A stretch of DNA of 64,000 nt. Source: Bacteroidota bacterium. Lineage in GTDB: Bacteria > Bacteroidota > Bacteroidia > UBA4408. The notes under the pieces are model-generated. The model was not told the DNA's origin. It saw only the letters and a list, made by a program, of their open reading frames with translations, and searched no databases. Made by a program: the position numbers and the translations under genes. The DNA lies in the NCBI GenBank assembly GCA_016721765.1, contig JADKHO010000004.1, positions 310,001 through 374,000 on the forward strand, written 5' to 3'. Numbering within the stretch: position 1 is the first letter of the stretch; each line of letters opens with the position of its first letter. Of the stretch, positions 42,639-50,134 are shown piece by piece.

Positions 42639-44729
42639 TCACTTCAAATTATCAAAAATACATTTCGCCAATAGCAATTGAATAATACCGTTGTAATCGC
42701 TCTGCCATTGCGGTTCGTAAATTCCTAATTCCTCCAATTCGGGCAATAATTCATAAGCCATCAATTCAATTGCTTCTTGTGAGATGCTGCCATTTAATTT
42801 AAGCCATTGCTTGTTGTCGGCTATAAATTCATGCGTAATGTCTAAGTCGCCATTCGCTGAAAGTTCCAGCACCAAATCATCCAACGGAATATCGTTACTG
42901 AGTGTAATTTCCAAGGCTTCCTTATCCAAATCATCGCCCACCGGAACAAAGCTAAATACGATATCAGCAAATTGTTGTTGCCCTTGAATGTACTTCTCGC
43001 TATCGCCTTCACGGTCTTTTAGTTGCTGCAACACCCCTTCGGTTGTTTTGCCTCTTTCACCCACATCCCGCTTTAATTTGCGATGTATGCGGATGCGCTC
43101 ATCGGGTTTTATGAATACTTTTAAATCATATAAATCCGCCTGCGACTTTAAATAAAAGGGATGCAGACCTTCAAACATCACCAAACGATTGGATTTTATT
43201 TGAAAAGGTAAGGTAAACTCCCCATTGTTGTGATCGTATTTTTTACGCAAAACACTGTATCCGTCTTTTAGCTGGCGGATATCGCCCAAATCCTTGTGTA
43301 TGTCATTTGCTTTGGGATTAAGGTGAGTGACCTTGCTCCAGTTCTCGTTGCCGCGCTCCCATTTATGCATATCATCGCCACGCACAACAGTGGTAAAATT
43401 CTTCCCAAACAATTGATCCACCAAGGTAGTAAAAGTAGATTTACCTGCGCCGGAATCTCCACCCACACCGAGTAAAAGTGGGCGTGACAAAAATTTAATT
43501 TGCTCAAAACTGCTAATCCCGTTAAGGTACAACTGTGCTAAAAAAAGTAACAACATCGACTGCATTAAAGTAAAACCAATGTTTACAATGTTGGGAGAAT
43601 AACCCAAAATTGAATGGAATGACACTTCTGCGAAAGCGGGATTAATTAAGCTAAAAACTTTAAAAAAATCGGAAACCGGAGTCAGAGCAAAATAAATTAT
43701 ATAGGAAACACATAAGGAAGCAAAAAGCCAAATTTTTTCGGTTTGGTGCTTAATCACAAAATATATAAACAAGGGCAAAATCCAGTAATACCAGCCTTGC
43801 ATGGGTGCTATCAATACGGTAAACACACCAAAACTAAACGCTAGAAACATGAGCAACAAATCTCTATTTACCCATTGAAACGAAAGCATGCGATAAATTA
43901 AAAACACCATTGCTCCTACCACTCCATAATAACCTAAGTTATTGTCGAAAGTAAATAAGGGTGTAAGTGCTTTTTGCTGCACCGGATTATTATAAACCAT
44001 CTTAATAAATCCTTGAGAATTTAAAAATGGCAAATTCACCAATCCTATAGTAATCATTAAAATAGCCAAACTTTTTGCCAATTGAATGTGATTGCAGGTA
44101 TTACTCTTAAAAGCATAAATAACCACAAAAGGCAATAGCAATACCATGTTGGATTTTGTTGTAATGGATAATCCAATGATGAAAAACGCAATCATCCACT
44201 TTTCCTTAAACATAAAATACAAGCCGGCAAACATAAGCGCCACGGGTATAACATCCAATTGACCATGTATATAAGTGATGTAAATCAACACAGGGTTCAA
44301 CCAATAAAACAACAATACTTTGCGGTGATGTGTTTTGAGCCAGCGCAAAAGTGTAAAGAGAATAATCGTATCAAAAAATAATAGAATAATGCGAAAGGAA
44401 AAAAGGTGTAAAAATGTTACTTGATCAATACCATCGGCAATAAAAGGGGAAAGAAGCAATCGCGGAAGTGCAACAATATATAGCATTAGTGGTGGATAAG
44501 GAAATCCATCACCTACCCCATGCACACTAAAATAATCGTATGGATTAGTTCCTGTTTCTACAAAATAATTTACAAATGGAATAAATAATTTTGTAAGGTA
44601 ATCGGATGCCAGAAATGTTCCCAGTACTAATTTGAGTAGTATTCCGCCATAAAACAAAGAAGAATGCAGACCTTGAATTTTGGTCTTCCCGTACTTATCG
44701 TAAAATAAATTGTTGTAAAAATTTTTCAC
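42639..44729 (-). CDS. Membrane glycosyltransferase fused to a uridine-kinase-like P-loop domain
   Basis: A 696-residue two-domain protein. Residues about 1-405 form a polytopic membrane region of ten to twelve segments with the pattern of mannosyltransferase-like GT-C/GT87 proteins (NPYDYFSVHGVGDGFPYPPLML, HGQLDVIPVALMFAGLYF). At about 417-425 a Walker A motif GGDSGAGKS opens a uridine-kinase/phosphoribulokinase-like domain (about 410-620) with RGDDMHKWERG, MFEGLHPFYL and DERIRIHRKLKRDVGERGK. A C-terminal tail of about 75 residues has no clear family. A cytosolic kinase tied to a membrane transferase would couple phosphorylation to transfer. It follows the HAD gene by 44 bases. Confidence 0.82.
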   Translation of the reverse strand: MKNFYNNLFYDKYGKTKIQGLHSSLFYGGILLKLVLGTFLASDYLTKLFIPFVNYFVETGTNPYDYFSVHGVGDGFPYPPLMLYIVALPRLLLSPFIADGIDQVTFLHLFSFRIILLFFDTIILFTLLRWLKTHHRKVLLFYWLNPVLIYITYIHGQLDVIPVALMFAGLYFMFKEKWMIAFFIIGLSITTKSNMVLLLPFVVIYAFKSNTCNHIQLAKSLAILMITIGLVNLPFLNSQGFIKMVYNNPVQQKALTPLFTFDNNLGYYGVVGAMVFLIYRMLSFQWVNRDLLLMFLAFSFGVFTVLIAPMQGWYYWILPLFIYFVIKHQTEKIWLFASLCVSYIIYFALTPVSDFFKVFSLINPAFAEVSFHSILGYSPNIVNIGFTLMQSMLLLFLAQLYLNGISSFEQIKFLSRPLLLGVGGDSGAGKSTFTTLVDQLFGKNFTTVVRGDDMHKWERGNENWSKVTHLNPKANDIHKDLGDIRQLKDGYSVLRKKYDHNNGEFTLPFQIKSNRLVMFEGLHPFYLKSQADLYDLKVFIKPDERIRIHRKLKRDVGERGKTTEGVLQQLKDREGDSEKYIQGQQQFADIVFSFVPVGDDLDKEALEITLSNDIPLDDLVLELSANGDLDITHEFIADNKQWLKLNGSISQEAIELMAYELLPELEELGIYEPQWQSDYNGIIQLLLAKCIFDNLK

Positions 44730-44773
44730 CCGCTAAAACTACAAAAATATCTCAAAACAGAGCGCGAAATCGG

Positions 44774-45412
44774 TCATTCCCATGGATGATACCATTTAAT
44801 TCCAAGCGCTTCCGCGCCTGCCTTATCCGCTCTTAAGCTATCGCCTATCATTATTACATCCGGTGCAGTTAAATTTAATTTTTGTAAAGCCAAGTGAAAC
44901 ATATCGGGTTCTGGTTTTTCTTTGCCGGCTTCTTCGGAGGAAACTAAAAACTTTATGTGTTCTCCAATCCCAAGTTTTTGAATCTTTTCAAATTGCACAT
45001 CTGCTGTTAAATCCGTTACTATGGCAACCGGAAGTTGAAGTGCATGACACTTTTCGAGAAACAATTTTGCTTCCGGCAACACTTTCATGATTTCAAAAAA
45101 AGAACTCCAGTATAATTTGTAAAAAATCAAAGGGAGTTCAAAATTTGTCTTTCCTTGGAGAGATTCAAATAGGTATTGAAAATACAATAAGCGCGAATGG
45201 CAGGAGGCCTGGCCATGCAACTGATGATTGACGCGCTTCTTCATTTGATTGTACACCGCCTTAAAATCTGCAGCGGAGATACTTAGTTCATTCGTTGCCT
45301 TCTCAACACAAGCATTTAAAGCATGTTCATGACAGGGATCGTATACATAAACCGTATTATCGAGATCGAGCAAAACGCCCTTAACACCATCAAAATTTAC
45401 ATCCTTGAACAT
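44774..45412 (-). CDS. HAD-superfamily phosphatase
   Basis: A HAD hydrolase of about 212 residues when started at the ATG at 45412 (MFKDVNFDG), which I prefer over a longer frame because the -7 promoter box lies four bases upstream of it. Motif I is LLDLDNTVY, motif II VTDLTA, motif III the lysine in GKEKPEP and motif IV MIGDSLRADKAGA; a helical cap lies between. The family dephosphorylates sugar phosphates or nucleotides. It is the first gene of the seven-gene minus-strand operon and should be expressed with the kinase fusion, GDPD and transferases. Confidence 0.85.
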   Translation of the reverse strand: MFKDVNFDGVKGVLLDLDNTVYVYDPCHEHALNACVEKATNELSISAADFKAVYNQMKKRVNHQLHGQASCHSRLLYFQYLFESLQGKTNFELPLIFYKLYWSSFFEIMKVLPEAKLFLEKCHALQLPVAIVTDLTADVQFEKIQKLGIGEHIKFLVSSEEAGKEKPEPDMFHLALQKLNLTAPDVIMIGDSLRADKAGAEALGIKWYHPWE

Positions 45413-45416
45413 GCCG

Positions 45417-45424
45417 CAAAAGTA
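45417..45424 (-). promoter_or_regulatory. -7 promoter box of the HAD-led glycan operon
   Basis: On the minus strand the sequence is TACTTTTG, fitting TAnnTTTG, followed by four bases and then the ATG at 45412. The box lies inside the longer alternative reading frame and so argues for the shorter start. Transcript is probably leaderless. Confidence 0.55.
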
Positions 45425-45502
45425 AAATAAAATTTCTCCTAAAGAGCAGCTCAAAATTATTTCTAGTTTTTAGAAAAAAAGCTTTGCTCGTATCAATTCG
45501 GT

Positions 45503-45510
45503 TATATTTG
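45503..45510 (+). promoter_or_regulatory. -7 promoter box of lgt
   Basis: TATATTTG ends 23 bases before the lgt ATG; TTTG at 45483-45486, 16 bases upstream, is a possible -33 element. Confidence 0.6.
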
Positions 45511-45533
45511 CAGCATATTCCAAAATCAATACT

Positions 45534-46688
45534 ATGTATCCAACGATCACCGATTTATTAAAAGATTTGCTAGGCGTTACTATCCCTTTGCCCATACAAA
45601 GCTTCGGCTTTTTTGTTGCGGTGGCCTTTTTAATGGCAGCCTATTTATGGAGCAAAGAAATCATGCGCAAAGAAGTAGATGGCTTAATGAAAGCAAGCAG
45701 TCAAAAATTTTTAAAAGGCGAAGCAGCTAGCATTAGCGACTTAGTTTCTTCCGGCATAATTGGATTTATAATTGGATATAAAATACTCTATGCAATACTT
45801 AATTACAGTGCCTTTACCGATAATCCACAAGCTATCATTTTATCGTTAAAAGGGAATTTATTAGGTGGCATTTTAATCGCAGGAATTGCGGTGTACCTTA
45901 AATACAGTGAAAAGCAAAAAGCTAAGTTGGACAAGCCGGTTTGGGAAGAAGTAAAAATGCGGCCACATGAGCACGTCGGAAATATGACCATAATTGCAGC
46001 AGTGGGCGGTTTACTGGGTGCAAAAATTTTTCATAACCTCGAAAACCTGGACGATTTTATGGTAGATCCATTAGATGCTTTGCTTTCGTTTAGTGGACTT
46101 ACCTGGTATGGGGGCCTTATTGTTGCAACGCTTGCACTGATGTATTATGCTAAAAAGAACAACATTTATTTTCCCCATTTAATGGATACCAGTGCACCTG
46201 CACTGATGGCGGGTTATGCGATTGGGCGAGTGGGCTGTCAGGTAGCGGGAGATGGGGATTGGGGAATTGATAACCTTGCACCAAAGCCATCCTGGATGAA
46301 TTTTTTGCCTGATTGGATGTGGGCCTATCGTTATCCACACAACGTGCTAGGCGAAGGTATTCCTATTCCGGATTGTGTAGGCCATCATTGTGCGCAGCTT
46401 GCCAATCCAGTATATCCCACTCCATTTTATGAAATAATAATGTGTGGTATTTTATTTTTTGTGCTTTGGGCGATTCGCAAAAATGTAAAAACTACGGGGG
46501 TTTTGTTTTCCATTTATTTAATCTTTAATGGTGCGGAGCGTTTTCTAATCGAACAAATTAGAGTAAACTCAGAGTACCATATTTTTGGGCATGGCGTTAC
46601 CCAAGCGCAGATTATATCTACACTGCTTTTCATTACCGGCTTTTATGGGATTTATTATTTTAAAAAGAAGGCCCAACCGAATTTATAA
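45534..46688 (+). CDS. lgt: Prolipoprotein diacylglyceryl transferase
   Basis: Lgt transfers diacylglycerol from phosphatidylglycerol to the lipobox cysteine of prolipoproteins at the inner membrane. The 384-residue protein has several transmembrane segments and the signature GYAIGRVGCQVAGDGDWG near 220-238. Further expected parts are TWYGGLIVATLALMYYAKKN and, at the C-terminus, NGAERFLIEQIRVNSEY. It is about 90 residues longer than the E. coli enzyme because of an inserted soluble loop after the first segments. This fits the many lipoproteins in the window. It is divergent from the HAD-led operon and followed by an inositol-monophosphatase gene. Confidence 0.92.
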   Translation: MYPTITDLLKDLLGVTIPLPIQSFGFFVAVAFLMAAYLWSKEIMRKEVDGLMKASSQKFLKGEAASISDLVSSGIIGFIIGYKILYAILNYSAFTDNPQAIILSLKGNLLGGILIAGIAVYLKYSEKQKAKLDKPVWEEVKMRPHEHVGNMTIIAAVGGLLGAKIFHNLENLDDFMVDPLDALLSFSGLTWYGGLIVATLALMYYAKKNNIYFPHLMDTSAPALMAGYAIGRVGCQVAGDGDWGIDNLAPKPSWMNFLPDWMWAYRYPHNVLGEGIPIPDCVGHHCAQLANPVYPTPFYEIIMCGILFFVLWAIRKNVKTTGVLFSIYLIFNGAERFLIEQIRVNSEYHIFGHGVTQAQIISTLLFITGFYGIYYFKKKAQPNL

Positions 46689-46737
46689 CACGAAAATAAA
46701 TCTTTGTTCTTTGAACTAATTACCTTGTACTGATAAT

Positions 46738-47535
46738 ATGAACCTGCAAGAAATAACATTGTCCGTTTGTGCGCTTACCAAGCAAGTTGGTGCGTTCATC
46801 CTAAGCGAAAAAGGTAAGTTAAAGAGCGGAGGAATTGAAGTCAAAGGCCTTAACGATTTTGTAACGCATGTGGATAAGACTTCCGAGCGAATGCTTATTG
46901 AAGGCCTATCCAAACTCATTCCGGAAAGTGGTTTTATTGCTGAGGAAAATACTTCTGATAAAAAAGGGGCGCATTACAATTGGATTATTGACCCTTTAGA
47001 TGGTACCACAAACTTTATTCATTCCGTACCTTGCTTTTGCATCAGTATTGCGCTCATGCGCGATGATAAACTCGTTGCTGGGGTGGTGCATGAATTAAAT
47101 TTAGATGAATGCTTTTACGCTTGGGAAAATAGTGATGCCTTTATGAATGGCTCAAAAATTTCAGTGTCTACTGCTCCCACTTTGAAGGATTCCTTATTAG
47201 CAACTGGGTTTCCTTATTATGATTACAGCCGATTAGACGATTACATGGATTTGTTTAAACATTTTATGCAGCATTCTCATGGCTTGCGCAGACTAGGTTC
47301 TGCTGCCGCTGATTTGGCTTATGTGGCCTGTGGACGATTTGAAGGCTTTTATGAATATTGCTTAAAACCTTGGGATGTTGCCGCAGGTGCTTTTATAGTG
47401 CAACAAGCCGGAGGAAAAGTTACCGATTTTAAAGGTGGAGATAATTATTTGTTTGGACAGGAAATTGTGAGTGGGAATGGGTTGATGTTTGAGGAGTTTT
47501 TGGCGTCAGTAAAGCAATTTATGAAAGAAAAATAA
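46738..47535 (+). CDS. Inositol monophosphatase family protein
   Basis: A 265-residue Mg-dependent phosphatase of the inositol monophosphatase fold. Metal-ligand motifs are Glu in FIAEENTS (about 65), DPLDGTTNF at about 84-92 and WDVAAGAFIVQQAGGKV near 211. LGSAAADLAYVACGRFEGFYE is also conserved. Family members act on inositol phosphate, 3'-phosphoadenosine-5'-phosphate (CysQ) or fructose-1,6-bisphosphate; the present sequence is closest in layout to SuhB/inositol-monophosphatase. No signal peptide is seen. It lies 49 bases after lgt and 12 bases before a barrel gene. Confidence 0.88.
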   Translation: MNLQEITLSVCALTKQVGAFILSEKGKLKSGGIEVKGLNDFVTHVDKTSERMLIEGLSKLIPESGFIAEENTSDKKGAHYNWIIDPLDGTTNFIHSVPCFCISIALMRDDKLVAGVVHELNLDECFYAWENSDAFMNGSKISVSTAPTLKDSLLATGFPYYDYSRLDDYMDLFKHFMQHSHGLRRLGSAAADLAYVACGRFEGFYEYCLKPWDVAAGAFIVQQAGGKVTDFKGGDNYLFGQEIVSGNGLMFEEFLASVKQFMKEK

Positions 47536-47547
47536 GCAAGCACTGTA

Positions 47548-48216
47548 TTGAAAACAAAAACAACTGCACTAATTTTCATTTTGCTATTGAGTTCCATGTT
47601 GATAACATACGCCCAAAAAGGATTTAAATTGGGAATAATGGGTGGTCCACAATTAACAGGAATCAAAGGATTAGCTGTTGAAAAGTTGAGAACATTTAAT
47701 TGGAATGCAGGAATGAATGTAGGCTATTCATTTACAGAAAGAAGATCCATTTCACTTGGGCTCTGCTATTCATCACAAGGGCAGCGTTATAAACTTAACT
47801 ATTTAAATGCAATTTTTATCTCTACAGGTTTAATTGCTGAAAATGAAACGTATTATCAACACTTAAATTTTCTCAAAATTCCATTACTATTCAATTATAA
47901 AAGTAATACCACCCAACGAATTGCCTATTATGGAAGTATTGGACCGGAATTAACGTACCTTTCTAAAGCAACACTTAATTTTGTTCACGCCAATCTATCT
48001 AAGGATGTTTCATTCGCTTACAAAAAAACAAATTTAGGAATTGCAGCAGGGTTCGGTATTTCAATAAAATTAAATGAAAATGTGCAAATACTTACCGGAA
48101 TGCATTTCAGTCACGATCTGCTCAAAGCAAGTACTTTTTTTACCGAAAAACTCTATAATTTTACTGAAGGAGTTGAATTTGGTTTAGTATATCAATTCAA
48201 TAAAAAGAAAGAATAA
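47548..48216 (+). CDS. PorT-like outer membrane beta-barrel protein
   Basis: A 222-residue exported protein, start at the TTG of 47548, which directly follows the phosphatase gene. The signal peptide is about 1-23 (ITYAQ). The mature protein starts with KGFKLGIMGGPQLTGIKG and has the repeated short amphipathic strands (NWNAGMNVGYSFTERRSISLGLCYSSQGQRY, LGIAAGFGISIKLNENVQILTGMHFSHDL, GVEFGLVYQFNKK) of the outer-membrane beta-barrel domain called PorT family or OMP_b-brl_2. It probably sits in the outer membrane. The function is unknown, and no T9SS role is claimed. Confidence 0.75.
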   Translation: MKTKTTALIFILLLSSMLITYAQKGFKLGIMGGPQLTGIKGLAVEKLRTFNWNAGMNVGYSFTERRSISLGLCYSSQGQRYKLNYLNAIFISTGLIAENETYYQHLNFLKIPLLFNYKSNTTQRIAYYGSIGPELTYLSKATLNFVHANLSKDVSFAYKKTNLGIAAGFGISIKLNENVQILTGMHFSHDLLKASTFFTEKLYNFTEGVEFGLVYQFNKKKE

Positions 48217-48231
48217 GCGTCAAAGAATTTA

Positions 48232-49908
48232 TTAAACCACCAATTTCTTAAATCGAATTCTTTTCGGCTCCACATCCCCCATTCGTTTCTTCTTGTTTTC
48301 TTCGTATTCGGTATAGCCACCTTCAAAATAATATATTTTTGAATCTCCCTCAAAGGCAAGAATATGCGTACACACACGATCCAAAAACCAACGGTCGTGG
48401 GAAATAATTACAGCACATCCGGCAAAATTTTCTAACCCTTCTTCCAAGGCCCGCAAGGTGTTCACATCAATATCGTTGGTAGGCTCATCCAATAAAATAA
48501 CGTTCCCCTCTGCCTTTAAAGCCATCGCTAAATGCAAACGGTTACGCTCTCCACCGGAAAGTATGCCACATTTTTTTCCCTGATCAGCCCCATTAAAGTT
48601 AAAACGCGAAACATAGGCGCGAGAATTAATTGTCTTTCCTCCCATTTCAATCACCTCGTTTCCACCGGTAATGTTTTCCCAAACTGTTTTATTGGGATCA
48701 ATTTCGTTGTGCGACTGATCTACATAACTCAATTTTACGGTGTCACCCACTTTAAATTCTCCGGCATCGGGAGCCAGTTGTTTCATAATCATTTTAAACA
48801 AAGTGGTTTTACCCGCACCGTTTGGTCCAATAATTCCCACAATTCCTGCAGGAGGTAATTTGAAATTCAGGTTTTCATATAATAACTTATCTCCAAATGC
48901 TTTCGAAACGCCAATGGCTTCAATAACTTCATTACCTAAGCGAGGACCATTAGGAATAAAGAGCTCCAGCTTTTCTTCTTTCTGTTTCACATCTTCATTC
49001 AACATTTTATCGTAGGCAGCCAAACGTGCTTTCCCTTTTGCCTGGCGACCTTTAGCTCCTTGTCGCACCCATTCCAACTCCCGTGCTAAGGTCTTCTGAC
49101 GCTTGCTTTCGGTTTTTTCTTCCATGGCCAAACGCTTTCCTTTTTGTTCCAACCAGGAGGTATAATTACCTTTCCACGGAATACCTTCACCTCTATCTAA
49201 TTCTAAAATCCATCCGGCCACATTATCCAAGAAATACCTATCGTGTGTGATAGCGATTACGGTACCTGCATAACTTTGTAAGAATTGCTCCAACCAATCA
49301 ATACTTTCGGCATCCAAATGGTTGGTAGGCTCATCTAACAATAAAATATCCGGCTTTTTAAGCAACAATCTGCAAAGTGCAACACGTCTTCTCTCCCCTC
49401 CACTACACACGCTAATAGGCGTATCACCTTCCGGGCAACGCAACGCATCCATGGCCCTTTCCAATTTCGTGTCTAACTCCCAAGCATCGTGCTGTTCAAT
49501 TAAATCAGATACGACCGATTGGCGCGCCAGTAATTTTTCCATGGCCTCATCGCTCATGGGCTCGGCAAATTTATTGTTGATTTCTTCGTATTCCTTAAGG
49601 ATATCAACCACTTCCTGCGCGCCTTCACGCACAATTTCCATCACTGTTTTGCTTTCATCCAATTGCGGCTCTTGCTCCAAGTAGCCTACAGTATAACCCG
49701 GTGAAAAGACTACATCCCCTTGAAAAGATTTTTCGACTCCTGCAATAATTTTTAACAGGGTGGATTTACCGGAACCATTTAAACCGATGATTCCAATTTT
49801 TGCTCCATAGAAAAATGAAAGGTAAATGTCTTTTAATACTTGCTTTTGAGGTGGAAAGATTTTACTCACTTTCACCATCGAAAAAATCACTTTTTTATCG
49901 TCACTCAT
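48232..49908 (-). CDS. ettA: Energy-dependent translational throttle protein EttA (ABC-F)
   Basis: EttA binds the ribosomal E site and gates the first peptide bond according to ADP/ATP ratio. The 558-residue ABC-F protein has two ATPase domains: Walker A GLNGSGKST (42-50) with signature CSGGERRRVALCRLL and Walker B LLLDEPTNHLDA, then the linker with the arm (EKTESKRQKTLARELEWVRQGAKGRQAKGKARLAAYDKM) and a second set GPNGAGKTT (about 357-365), LSGGERNRLHLA and VILLDEPTNDID. Both catalytic glutamates are present. Length and the WVRQGAKGRQAKGKAR arm match EttA rather than Uup or YheS. The stop lies 15 bases after the convergent barrel gene. Confidence 0.93.
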   Translation of the reverse strand: MSDDKKVIFSMVKVSKIFPPQKQVLKDIYLSFFYGAKIGIIGLNGSGKSTLLKIIAGVEKSFQGDVVFSPGYTVGYLEQEPQLDESKTVMEIVREGAQEVVDILKEYEEINNKFAEPMSDEAMEKLLARQSVVSDLIEQHDAWELDTKLERAMDALRCPEGDTPISVCSGGERRRVALCRLLLKKPDILLLDEPTNHLDAESIDWLEQFLQSYAGTVIAITHDRYFLDNVAGWILELDRGEGIPWKGNYTSWLEQKGKRLAMEEKTESKRQKTLARELEWVRQGAKGRQAKGKARLAAYDKMLNEDVKQKEEKLELFIPNGPRLGNEVIEAIGVSKAFGDKLLYENLNFKLPPAGIVGIIGPNGAGKTTLFKMIMKQLAPDAGEFKVGDTVKLSYVDQSHNEIDPNKTVWENITGGNEVIEMGGKTINSRAYVSRFNFNGADQGKKCGILSGGERNRLHLAMALKAEGNVILLDEPTNDIDVNTLRALEEGLENFAGCAVIISHDRWFLDRVCTHILAFEGDSKIYYFEGGYTEYEENKKKRMGDVEPKRIRFKKLVV

Positions 49909-50067
49909 TTTACTAGTAGAATTGTTGATTTAATGAATTATAGATTTATTGAATTGATGAGATACCTTCTTCAAAACAACTGAACTTTGCATGCTAAACT
50001 TCAGCTTCAATTTCAGGCTGCAAATTAAGCTAAAAGTTTACAATATCAGACAAAGGTTTAATCAATT

Positions 50068-50114
50068 ATTTACCATGAAAATCAAAAGTGATACTTTTGA
50101 TTTTCATGGTAAAT
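50068..50114. terminator. Long perfect hairpin downstream of the DUF885 gene
   Basis: Two 22-base arms (50068-50089 and 50093-50114) are exact reverse complements around a three-base loop GAT. The stem is AT-rich and has no strong U tract. It lies 21 bases beyond the stop of the DUF885 gene and upstream of ettA on the same strand, where it could end the DUF885 transcript or stabilise its 3' end. A mobile-element remnant is the alternative; no copy was seen elsewhere. Confidence 0.65.
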
Positions 50115-50134
50115 TTAAATATACAAAAAACTAA

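Noticed and set aside
48532..48858. Open frame of 108 codons on the plus strand inside ettA
   Set aside because: It lies opposite conserved ATPase motifs and has no independent support.
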